Shown piece by piece: positions 7,643 to 13,788 of a stretch of DNA of 17,586 nucleotides (positions are counted from its first letter, which is position 1; each line of letters starts with the position of its first letter). The notes below the pieces were generated by a model, which did not search any database, was not told where the DNA came from, and worked only from the letters and a program-made list of their open reading frames with translations. Origin of the DNA: an uncultured Collinsella sp. (GTDB lineage Bacteria; Actinomycetota; Coriobacteriia; Coriobacteriales; Coriobacteriaceae); NCBI GenBank assembly GCA_902476475.1, contig CABSDO010000039.1, positions 1-17,586 on the forward strand, given 5' to 3'. Both the position numbers and the translations under genes were made by a program.

Positions 7643-7787
7643 AAAAAACCTAGATGTCGCTCACGTCAAGCTCACGAACCACCACAAAGAGGACAGGCAC
7701 CTTTGTGGGAGGGGTCGACGATCGGTTCATGGCGCTTATGCGGATACGGAATCCTCGCGGCGTGCCGAGGGCGACATGCAGGTTTTT
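7643..7787 (-). promoter_or_regulatory. mgtA leader with long-range inverted repeat (possible attenuator)
   Basis: On the plus strand AAAAACCTAGATGTCGC (7644-7660) and GCGACATGCAGGTTTTT (7771-7787) are reverse complements in 15 of 17 positions. In the mgtA transcript the 5' arm falls inside codons 7-12 of the leader ORF, and the 3' arm ends in a run of six U about 38 bases before the mgtA ribosome site. This is the geometry of a terminator whose formation depends on ribosomes on the leader ORF. Between the arms lie a CCACAAAG/CTTTGTGG hairpin and a direct repeat CGTGAGC-TTGA-CGTGAGC. I do not see the M-box Mg2+ riboswitch core. The alternative is a 145-bp MITE-like insertion with these arms as terminal repeats; no target duplication is visible. 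Confidence 0.45.
7682..7708. repeat. REP-like hairpin in the mgtA leader
   Basis: CCACAAAG (7682-7689) and CTTTGTGG (7701-7708) form a perfect 8-bp stem around the 11-base loop AGGACAGGCAC. The loop resembles the AGGGACAGGTTTA loop of the hairpins at 9797, 12403 and 13615. In the leader it would be a stable hairpin between the two arms of the long-range repeat. Confidence 0.65.
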
Positions 7788-7807
7788 CGACTATGACTGC
7801 CTTCCAT
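7736..7807 (-). CDS. Possible 23-residue leader peptide of mgtA
   Basis: ATG at 7807 is preceded at five bases by a perfect AAGGAGGT ribosome site (7813-7820), stronger than most sites in the window, and the frame closes at TAA 7736-7738. The peptide (starting MEGSHSRKTCMSPSARR) is basic and Ser-rich with no membrane segment or homology I recognise. It has no proline or acidic run like the enteric mgtL. Its position, ~140 bases before mgtA and overlapping the 5' arm of a long-range inverted repeat, suggests a cis-acting leader peptide. A second frame at 7730-7650 begins five bases after its stop but has no ribosome site. Confidence 0.45.
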   Translation of the reverse strand: MEGSHSRKTCMSPSARREDSVSA

Positions 7808-7873
7808 GGCACACCTCCTTAAGGCCGGGCGCTGCGCGCTTTGGGTATCCCGTACCCGTTTCAATCCGCCCGT

Positions 7874-7902
7874 ATTCTTGATGAGGGGGTTTGACATGTC
7901 AA
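7874..7902 (-). promoter_or_regulatory. Probable mgtA promoter overlapping a palindrome
   Basis: On the minus strand TTGACA (7902-7897), a 17-base spacer and AAGAAT (7879-7874) make a reasonable sigma-70 promoter, with a start expected near 7867. The -35 lies in a near-perfect palindrome at 7885-7907 (GGGGGTT arm, TGACATGTCA centre, AACCCCC arm), a likely regulator site. On the plus strand the same palindrome also offers TTGACA (7891-7896), but no good -10 follows at 16-18 bases for pyrE. Confidence 0.5.
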
Positions 7903-8033
7903 CCCCCATTGTTCGGAAAACCATTCTCCCTGACAAAGCCTTTACAGAATGCCGTGGCCTCAAAGCGCACCCGCATCGACGCTTCGCCTGCGCTAAACTG
8001 GAAGGCACGTACGCGATTACGAGAGGAGCCCGC

Positions 8034-8717
8034 ATGGAGGCTTACAAGCAAGAGTTCATCAAGTTTATGGTTGAGTCCGACGTTCTTAAGTTCGGCAGCT
8101 TTACGCTCAAGAGCGGCCGTCAGTCCCCGTTTTTTATGAACGCCGGCGCTTACGTGACGGGCTACCAGCTCAAGAAGCTGGGCGAGTATTACGCCCAGGC
8201 CATCCACGATAACTTTGGCGACGACTTTGATGTGCTGTTTGGACCGGCCTACAAGGGTATTCCGCTGGCCGTCGTGACCGCAATTGCCTACCACGAGCTG
8301 TACGGCAAGGAGGTCAAGTACTGCTGCGACCGCAAGGAGGCTAAGGACCACGGTGCCGATAAGGGCAACCTGCTGGGCTATGAGCCCCAGGACGGCGACC
8401 GCGTGGTCATGGTCGAGGACGTCACCACCAGCGGCAAGTCCATCGACGAGACCTATCCCAAGGTTAAGGCTGCTGCCGACGTCGAAATTAAAGGCCTGAT
8501 CGTGTCCCTCAACCGCATGGAAGTCGGCAAGGGCGGTGTGACCACCGCGCAGAAGGAGATCGAGGCCAAGTACGGTTTCCCCGTCGCGAGCATCGTCTCC
8601 ATGGCCGAGGTCGTCGAGACCCTCTACAACCACGAGATCGACGGCAAGGTCGTCATCGACGACGAGCTCAAGGCCGCCATCGACGCCTACTACGAGCAGT
8701 ACGGAGCTCAGGAGTAG
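8034..8717 (+). CDS. pyrE: Orotate phosphoribosyltransferase
   Basis: Cytoplasmic enzyme of 227 residues that joins orotate and PRPP to give OMP, the fifth step of de novo pyrimidine synthesis. SGRQSPFFMNAG (28-39) is the orotate/PRPP region usually written SGRxSPxFxN. KEAKDHG (101-107) is the catalytic flexible loop. VVMVEDVTTSGKS (124-136) is the PRPP-binding signature with its acidic pair E128-D129. GAGAGGAG at 8021-8028 places the start at ATG 8034; an in-frame extension to 7806 would add 76 residues that OPRTs do not have, read from the mgtA leader and promoter region. pyrE stands alone here, away from other pyrimidine genes, and is followed four bases after its stop by the structured element at 8721. 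Confidence 0.93.
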   Translation: MEAYKQEFIKFMVESDVLKFGSFTLKSGRQSPFFMNAGAYVTGYQLKKLGEYYAQAIHDNFGDDFDVLFGPAYKGIPLAVVTAIAYHELYGKEVKYCCDRKEAKDHGADKGNLLGYEPQDGDRVVMVEDVTTSGKSIDETYPKVKAAADVEIKGLIVSLNRMEVGKGGVTTAQKEIEAKYGFPVASIVSMAEVVETLYNHEIDGKVVIDDELKAAIDAYYEQYGAQE

Positions 8718-8720
8718 GTA

Positions 8721-8869
8721 GTTACGCGGGTTTACCAACCCGCGTAACCAGTTGACGCTGCAAGCCCGTCAGAGCGGCAATCTGCCTTTCAACTTCGGCG
8801 GCATGACCAAGAAGGTCAATGCCGCCTCGTTTCAAGGCACCTTGCTCGCTCTGACGGGCTTTCGCTGTC
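8721..8869 (+). ncRNA. Structured RNA-like element, copy A
   Basis: Four helices can be drawn. P1: GTTACGCGGGTT (8721-8732) / AACCCGCGTAAC (8737-8748), loop TACC. P2: AAGCCCGTCAGAGCG-GCAA (8762-8780) / TTGC-T-CGCTCTGACGGGCTT (8842-8861), one bulged T. P3: TGCCTT (8783-8788) / AAGGCA (8834-8839). P4: GGCGGCATGACC (8797-8808), loop AAGAA, GGTC (8814-8817), bulged A, ATGCCGCC (8819-8826). Every helix recurs in copy B at 16712 with different base pairs, while unpaired segments (GCGGCAATCT, TTCAA, CACCTTGCTCGC, TTCGCTGTC) are conserved. It begins four bases after the pyrE stop and faces the convergent rpiR-type gene, so it may be a 3'-UTR RNA, a terminator-like element or a mobile palindrome. Strand is assigned from pyrE only. 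The family is not recognised. Confidence 0.75.
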
Positions 8870-8895
8870 GTTGCCAAAACATCGGCGTTGCCGGA

Positions 8896-8926
8896 GTAGT
8901 CATTGGGGACGTTCTTAAATGACTAC
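8896..8926. repeat. REP-like hairpin, loop GGGGACGTTCTTA, at a stop codon
   Basis: GTAGTCATT (8896-8904) and AATGACTAC (8918-8926) form a 9-bp stem around GGGGACGTTCTTA (8905-8917). Compared with the copies at 1571 and 2885, the inner TCATT/AATGA and loop are kept but the outer pairs are different and still paired. The stop codon TAG of the minus-strand regulator (8923-8925) lies inside the right arm. Confidence 0.75.
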
Positions 8927-9777
8927 TTGAGCCCGGGCAGGCGGGGGTAGGGAAACGATCGCTCGAGGAACTCGGAGCAGCGGGCGTAGTCTTTGGCGAA
9001 GTAGCTGCTGTAGAGCGAATCGAGCACGTACTGCACGGCGATGTGGCTGGCAAACTGCGTGATGCGGTGCGTCATGCTCTCGTGGTCGCTCACCATGAGA
9101 TAGGCGGCAAAGCCGGGGTGAATGCGGGCGCAGTATGGTGTGCCGATGACGATGACCGGGGCATGCCGACTACTGAGGATCGGCAAGATTTCCTTGAAGT
9201 TGGGGGCAAGGCCGCTGTAGGAAATGACGATTGCCACATGGTCGGGGCCCGAGGTGAGCGCCGTGCGCACCTGGGCCTCGACGCCGCCGTAGCACGTCGC
9301 GCACTTACCGGCGGAAAGCAGACGATCGTGGAACATTCCCGCTGGATACAGGTTGTGCGAGCCCGTGTAGATGTCGACCTGTCGGGCGTTCGCGATGAGC
9401 TTGGCGGCGTGGTCAAGCTGCGTGGGGTCGAGCAGCTCCTGCGTTTCGGCCAGCGTGGTCTGGTAGAGCCCCTCCATGCACTCCATCACCTGCGCAGGGG
9501 TGGAGGTGGCATCGAAGGGAAAGTTGATGTCCACTTCGCGCCGGTTACCCGCCTCGGTCGCCTGACGGATGAGCTCGACCTTGAGGTCTTTGAATCCCTC
9601 GAGGCCGAGCTTTTTGCAAAAGCGGTGCACGCTCGCAACAGAAACGTTGGTGCGCGCGGCAAATTCCTTAATAGAAAGCCCGCGGATGTCCTCGCCGATG
9701 GCAAGGGCTGCAATGCCGAGCTGTTGCTCGGTAGGGGTAAGGCCCTGTGCCTCGGAAATCTTGCGTTTGATATCCAT
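8923..9777 (-). CDS. MurR/RpiR-family sugar-responsive regulator
   Basis: Cytoplasmic transcription factor of 284 residues. Residues 1-76 are the RpiR helix-turn-helix (LTPTEQQLGIAA, SIKEFAARTNVSVASVHRFCKKLGLEGFKDLK). Residues ~125-260 are a SIS domain that binds a phosphosugar, with strands VDIYTGSHN (134-142) and VAIVISYSG (181-189), the latter carrying the typical Ser-rich phosphate-binding turn. The start at 9777 follows GGGAG at five bases; an upstream in-frame TTG lies in a repeat. It is 42 bases downstream of the GH106-like gene on the same strand, so the two are probably co-transcribed, and it likely answers to a phosphorylated sugar from that pathway. Its last codon and stop run into the hairpin at 8896-8926. 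Confidence 0.88.
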   Translation of the reverse strand: MDIKRKISEAQGLTPTEQQLGIAALAIGEDIRGLSIKEFAARTNVSVASVHRFCKKLGLEGFKDLKVELIRQATEAGNRREVDINFPFDATSTPAQVMECMEGLYQTTLAETQELLDPTQLDHAAKLIANARQVDIYTGSHNLYPAGMFHDRLLSAGKCATCYGGVEAQVRTALTSGPDHVAIVISYSGLAPNFKEILPILSSRHAPVIVIGTPYCARIHPGFAAYLMVSDHESMTHRITQFASHIAVQYVLDSLYSSYFAKDYARCSEFLERSFPYPRLPGLK

Positions 9778-9796
9778 GCGAACTCCCACACTCAAC

Positions 9797-9835
9797 AAAC
9801 CTGCCAAAAAGGGACAGGTTTATTTTGGCAGGTTT
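9797..9835. repeat. REP-like hairpin, loop AGGGACAGGTTTA (copy 1)
   Basis: AAACCTGCCAAAA (9797-9809) and TTTTGGCAGGTTT (9823-9835) pair perfectly over 13 bp around the 13-base loop AGGGACAGGTTTA (9810-9822). The stop codon of the minus-strand hydrolase (9820-9822) is in the loop, and its last four residues, NLPK, are encoded by the right arm. Near-identical copies lie at 12403 and 13615. Confidence 0.85.
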
Positions 9836-12390
9836 TGCCCGCAAAGGGTAACGGGACCGAGGGTGCCGCTCGGGGCGACGGGTTCGGTGAGGGCGAAGAT
9901 GTCGGGAATCGCATGATCGAGCGTGTTGATGACGTCGACGGTGAGTTCGTGCGTGCCGGCAGCAAGAGGATCGATGGCAAAGCGATAGGGCGGACAGATG
10001 CGTGTGCCGAGTGGGTGTCCGTCGAGCGTAAGTGTCGCGACTTCGTAGACATCTCCCAGGTCGATTGTGGCATCGGCAAGCTCGTTCGCCAGCTCGAACA
10101 ACGTGCGATAGCGGAACGTCCCGCATGCATTGGGGAATCGCTCGGCCGTGAGGTCGCACAAGTGCTCGAGTTCCTGCGGGGCGCCAAAGGTTCCGCCGCC
10201 GGCAGGGGAGAGGGCGACGGTCCAAGGGCCGTTGATGTCGAGGGCGAGCGCATCGCTCGAGCCCATGTCCGCGCCGTCCCCGGACTTAAGCCCGCCGTCC
10301 GTCTCCAAGGCAACGAAGCAGCTCTCGAAGGGTGCGAGCTCAAGCGTTCCGTCAAACGCAACGGGATCGGTGCCATTCAACAGGTCGAGGCGCGTGCCGC
10401 AAAGTCGCTCGCCTTGCGCGAGTTTAACTGTGCAGTCGATGCGTTCGTGCGGGTGCTCGTTGACCAGCATGACGTAGGTCTCGCCGGCGTGCTCGTAGCG
10501 AAGCGCGCGCAGCCAGGACTGGGGCGTGTCGGTGACAACCGTCTGCAGCCCAGCGTTCGCCAGCACGCCCGCCATATCGGCAAGCGGAGTCGCTGCAAGT
10601 TCATCCAGTTCAACCACGTCATCGGCGTCGTAAAGTGCGTTCGGCACCTCGTCGACGGCGAGGACCATAACTCCCGCATCCATCATGCGCCTTACGGCCT
10701 GCGCCGTCGCCGAGCCAATAAATGAAGCTCCTGGCATAACAAACGCCTGGTAACGACAATCGTTTACGGTAAGCATTCCATCAGCAATTGAAACCTCGTA
10801 ACGGCCCTCATCCTCAAAAGCCTCGGCGGGCACAAAATCAAAGTCGATCTGCGCACGCGTGAGCTCGGCAGCCACGCGCTCGATAGGCATGGCATCGCCC
10901 GCCCACTCGGCATCGGCATGGTACAGGATGGCAACGGGGCACGCGGCACAGCCTCCCGAAAGCAGCGTTGCCGTACGGTTCATATAGCTCATGAGCTGCC
11001 CAAAGTGCGGCCACTGCGGATTGTTGCCGTGCGCGTAAAAGTGCGGCGGGCAGTCCCAATCGGGGAAGGGCGCCATGCTAAACGCGTGCGGCGTAAACCA
11101 ATTGACGCCGCGGACGAGCATGTGGTCGGCAATCCACTTCATCTCGCGCAGGCCCTCGTGCCAGCCGAAGGCGCCAAAGACCTCGGCCATGCAGCGTCCT
11201 TGTTTTTTAGGGTCGAGGCGCGCGGCCGAAGAGCCCAGTTTGGCAAGCGCGTAGGTAAAGAACTCCATGTTCCATGCGCCATGGAAGTAACTGTAGCGCC
11301 CGTGGTCGACGCCGGGGGCAAGCTGGTTGATGACAACATCGATGCCCGCCATATCTTGTCCGGCGACCGCGCGGAAGTAGTGCCCGGCGCCCTGGCCCAA
11401 ACGTGTGTGGCAGCTCTTGTCCTCGATTACATGGCCGATGTGCATGACGCCGCGCTCACGGCACCAGTCGCCGATCTGCTCGTCAAAGCAGGTGCGGTAG
11501 AGTTGCGTAGCAATGTCCATGTAGGTGTGACGGACTCGGGCGCCATCTGCCTCGCGTGTCCAAAGGCCGTGTAGCTTGGTGAGCCAGTCCTCGCCAAGTG
11601 CATTGCGCAGGCGTCGCGCAAGTTCGTTCGACCAGGGTAGTGCCATATTGCCGCGTCCAATAAAGCTGCTGGTAGAAGCATCGTTGAGAGCCGTGCCCTT
11701 CTCGTTCATAAAGCCCGGCTCATCGGTAAAGAACCCCAGGATGGTGCAGCCGAACTCGTCGCCCAGGTGCTCAAACGTGGGCTCGTAGACGGCATCGATG
11801 AGCACGCGGCACGAATCGGCGTCGACCATGTTGATGTATTCATCGCGAAAGCCGGTTTTTTGGCTGGTGACGTAGAGCTCGAGGGTGGTGACGCCGGCGG
11901 GAGCGTCAAAGCGCAGGCAGGCGGGAGTGCCGTCCTCGGTCTGGTCAACGGCGAGCTCAAGGTCGAGCGGCACGCCGGCGGCGTCAAAACCCGCCGCGCC
12001 CACAAAGTGCTCCGTGGGATCCATAAGATTGCCGAGTTTGATGACCGTGGACGGCTGGGGACCGACGACCGTAACCGTGCGATGTTTGAGCACGGTCTTC
12101 TTAAGCGCGGGGTCGACGTTCTCGCCCGCAAGCGCGCCGTTGGCGTAGCCCGTGGGGAAATGGGCGTCGTCGAGCAGCCAGATTTTCAACCCCAAGCGCT
12201 TGCACTCGTCGATAATAAAACGCAGGTCACCCCACCAGCCGTCGCGACAAAACTCGGGATGCGTGCGCGATTCGAGGCAGACTTCACGGATGTCCGCTCT
12301 GGCAATCTGCTCTAAGTATTCGGTAATCGTCTCGCGTTCTTCGCCCTTGAGCCACAAGAACGGAAGCACATGGTTGTCGTATGCCGCCAT
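9820..12390 (-). CDS. GH106-like glycoside hydrolase (putative alpha-L-rhamnosidase type)
   Basis: Predicted cytoplasmic hydrolase of 856 residues with no signal peptide. The N-terminal part has the barrel signature of GH106-type enzymes: a VCLESRTHPEF strand (37-47), then LKIWLLDDAHFPTGYANG (68-85), matching the family's WLYDExxxPSGxAGG. Acidic strand ends include GFFTDEPGF and the histidine-rich GVMHIGHVIEDK. A Rossmann-like middle region and a C-terminal galactose-binding-like beta sandwich (about 715-835, IDLGDVYEVATLTLDG) follow. GH106 enzymes usually remove L-rhamnose from pectin-type chains, but this large group contains many members of unknown specificity. GAAGGAG five bases before ATG 12390 sets the start. 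It is transcribed away from an AraC gene and probably with the RpiR gene. The C terminus NLPK-stop is encoded by a repeat, so the native end may have been altered. Confidence 0.65.
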   Translation of the reverse strand: MAAYDNHVLPFLWLKGEERETITEYLEQIARADIREVCLESRTHPEFCRDGWWGDLRFIIDECKRLGLKIWLLDDAHFPTGYANGALAGENVDPALKKTVLKHRTVTVVGPQPSTVIKLGNLMDPTEHFVGAAGFDAAGVPLDLELAVDQTEDGTPACLRFDAPAGVTTLELYVTSQKTGFRDEYINMVDADSCRVLIDAVYEPTFEHLGDEFGCTILGFFTDEPGFMNEKGTALNDASTSSFIGRGNMALPWSNELARRLRNALGEDWLTKLHGLWTREADGARVRHTYMDIATQLYRTCFDEQIGDWCRERGVMHIGHVIEDKSCHTRLGQGAGHYFRAVAGQDMAGIDVVINQLAPGVDHGRYSYFHGAWNMEFFTYALAKLGSSAARLDPKKQGRCMAEVFGAFGWHEGLREMKWIADHMLVRGVNWFTPHAFSMAPFPDWDCPPHFYAHGNNPQWPHFGQLMSYMNRTATLLSGGCAACPVAILYHADAEWAGDAMPIERVAAELTRAQIDFDFVPAEAFEDEGRYEVSIADGMLTVNDCRYQAFVMPGASFIGSATAQAVRRMMDAGVMVLAVDEVPNALYDADDVVELDELAATPLADMAGVLANAGLQTVVTDTPQSWLRALRYEHAGETYVMLVNEHPHERIDCTVKLAQGERLCGTRLDLLNGTDPVAFDGTLELAPFESCFVALETDGGLKSGDGADMGSSDALALDINGPWTVALSPAGGGTFGAPQELEHLCDLTAERFPNACGTFRYRTLFELANELADATIDLGDVYEVATLTLDGHPLGTRICPPYRFAIDPLAAGTHELTVDVINTLDHAIPDIFALTEPVAPSGTLGPVTLCGQNLPK

Positions 12391-12402
12391 ATTCACTCCT
12401 TC

Positions 12403-12458
12403 AAAACCTGCCAAAAAGGGACAGGTTTATTTTGGTCGGTTTTATCTGGGCAAACGCC
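12403..12458. repeat. REP-like hairpin, loop AGGGACAGGTTTA (copy 2), with extended flank
   Basis: AAAACCTGCCAAAA (12403-12416) and TTTTGGTCGGTTTT (12430-12443) flank the loop AGGGACAGGTTTA (12417-12429), with two opposed mismatches in the stem. The 52 bases 12407-12458 are an inverted copy (47 of 52 identical) of 13600-13651, so the homology extends past the hairpin to the flank GGTTTTATCTGGRCAAACGCC. It lies just before the ribosome site of the GH106-like gene and, on the other side, about 150 bases before the AraC gene. Confidence 0.85.
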
Positions 12459-12608
12459 ACTCCGCAGCTGCTTGGCGAAGCGCTGGGATGCGTGCCATAT
12501 GCCAGAACCAGCCTTCTAAACCCTTGCGAGTTCAGGGTACGTTGTCCGAGCTGCCCTGCTAATATCAAAACCACGGCAGAATATGACTAAATCAACGATG
12601 GTGGCGCT

Positions 12609-13616
12609 ATGGATATCGCACGTTTGGACAATCTTCTGCTCGAGCTGACCGATAGCGAGCGCGCTTACTGCGCGGGCGCCCGCTATGACTGGAACGATGC
12701 ATTTAGACGGGGTCAACAGGCGGATATCGATGGCAGGCATGTTCATAAAATCGGTAACGCGACATACGCCCTGCACCAAGAAGGCATGCCCGAGGGCCTG
12801 TCGATTGTGCGCAACTCGCGCTTTAACCCCGTGCCGGAGCACGTGCACGATTATGTCGAAATCAGCTATGTCTATCGCGGTCATGCGCCGCAGGTCGTCA
12901 ACGGCGCACAGCTCACGCTTGCCCAAAACGAGGTGCTCTTGCTTGACGCGGCCTGTCCACATGCCGTGGGCGAGCTCGGCGAGCATGACATTATGCTGAG
13001 CATCGTCATCTCGCGGCCGATGTTGCACCGCAGCCTAGAGCAGAGCCTGTCGCCGTCAAGCACCGTCTCGCAGTTCCTCATTAATGCCCTCAATGACGAA
13101 ACCGACCACCGCGGTCATGTGCATTTCCGCACGGGCAACAGCCGCCGCGTGCGCCGATACATGCAGGAGATGCTGTGCGAGCTCCTGGAGCCGACGGCAG
13201 CGAGCCCCCAGATCGTGTCGAGACTGTTTGAGCTGCTGCTGGTCGAGCTCATGCAAAGCTACGAGGCCGCGCTGCTGCAAACGGGCGGTCCCGCGCTTCC
13301 CTCGGCGCAGGTTGCAGCGGCGATGAGCTACATCGAGCGGCAGGCTTGCGATTGCACACTCGACGACTTAGCCCGCCACCTGCACCTGAGTCCCAACTAC
13401 GCAAGCGCGCTGCTCAAGCGACAGACGGGACGCACGTTTATGCAACTTGTACAGGAGAGCCGCCTGACACGCGCGGCGGCGCTACTCGATACCGGTGCTA
13501 CTGCGGAGGCCGCAGCGCGCGAGGTGGGCTATGCCAATACGAGCTTCTTCTACAAAAAGTTTGCCGAGTGCTATGGCTGCACGCCGGCCGCCTACCGCCG
13601 GCGTTTGTCCAGATAA
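12609..13616 (+). CDS. AraC-family regulator with cupin sensor domain
   Basis: Transcription factor of 335 residues. The N-terminal half holds an AraC-type cupin beta barrel: PVPEHVHDYVEISYVYRGHAPQ near residues 75-96 has the His-rich strand and Glu typical of these sensors, and EVLLLDAACPHAV follows. Residues ~234-335 are the paired helix-turn-helix AraC domain, with SYIERQACDCTLDDLARHLHLSPNYAS as the first and EAAAREVGYANTSFFYKKFAECYGCTPAAYRR as the second motif, ending in the usual P-AYR. The start at 12609 has only a weak GGTGG-like site; the ORF fills the family's normal length. It is divergent from the GH106-like gene and close to the GH1 gene, so one of these is its likely target. The final codons and TAA lie inside a repeat also found inverted at 12458. 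Confidence 0.9.
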   Translation: MDIARLDNLLLELTDSERAYCAGARYDWNDAFRRGQQADIDGRHVHKIGNATYALHQEGMPEGLSIVRNSRFNPVPEHVHDYVEISYVYRGHAPQVVNGAQLTLAQNEVLLLDAACPHAVGELGEHDIMLSIVISRPMLHRSLEQSLSPSSTVSQFLINALNDETDHRGHVHFRTGNSRRVRRYMQEMLCELLEPTAASPQIVSRLFELLLVELMQSYEAALLQTGGPALPSAQVAAAMSYIERQACDCTLDDLARHLHLSPNYASALLKRQTGRTFMQLVQESRLTRAAALLDTGATAEAAAREVGYANTSFFYKKFAECYGCTPAAYRRRLSR

Positions 13617-13652
13617 AACCTGCCAAAATAAACCTGTCCCTTTTTGGTCGGT
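13600..13652. repeat. REP-like hairpin, loop TAAACCTGTCCCT (copy 3, inverted)
   Basis: AAAACCTGCCAAAA (13615-13628) and TTTTGGTCGG (13642-13651) enclose TAAACCTGTCCCT (13629-13641), the exact reverse complement of the loops at 9810 and 12417. With its upstream flank (13600-13614), which encodes the last residues and stop of the AraC protein, it forms a 52-bp inverted repeat with 12407-12458. The hexamers of the two arms are exchanged relative to that copy. Confidence 0.85.
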
Positions 13653-13788
13653 ATCAGGAAGTGTCAGAGACGGGGCGGCGACGGTCCGTGGGCGCGAAAA
13701 GAAGTGTCGGGTTTAGAGCACTAGGAGCCGCGCGTCCCGCGCGTGGGCGATACTCGGCTTATCGACCCGCGATGCAAAGGAGATGCTC

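Noticed and set aside
7650..7730. Second leader ORF of 26 codons on the minus strand
   Set aside because: It begins five bases after the first leader ORF, so coupling is possible, but it has no ribosome site and mostly overlaps hairpin sequence.
7600..7870. M-box (ykoK) Mg2+ riboswitch upstream of mgtA
   Set aside because: I cannot find the conserved GTTAGGTGAGGCTCC-type core on the minus strand; the leader appears to work differently if it is regulatory.
7806..8033. N-terminal extension of PyrE
   Set aside because: It would add 76 residues not seen in the family. It reads through the complement of the mgtA leader and promoter, and a good ribosome site supports 8034.
9043..10725. 560-residue open frame on the plus strand
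   Set aside because: It is antisense to the RpiR and GH106-like genes and crosses the repeat between them. The composition is typical of a shadow frame.
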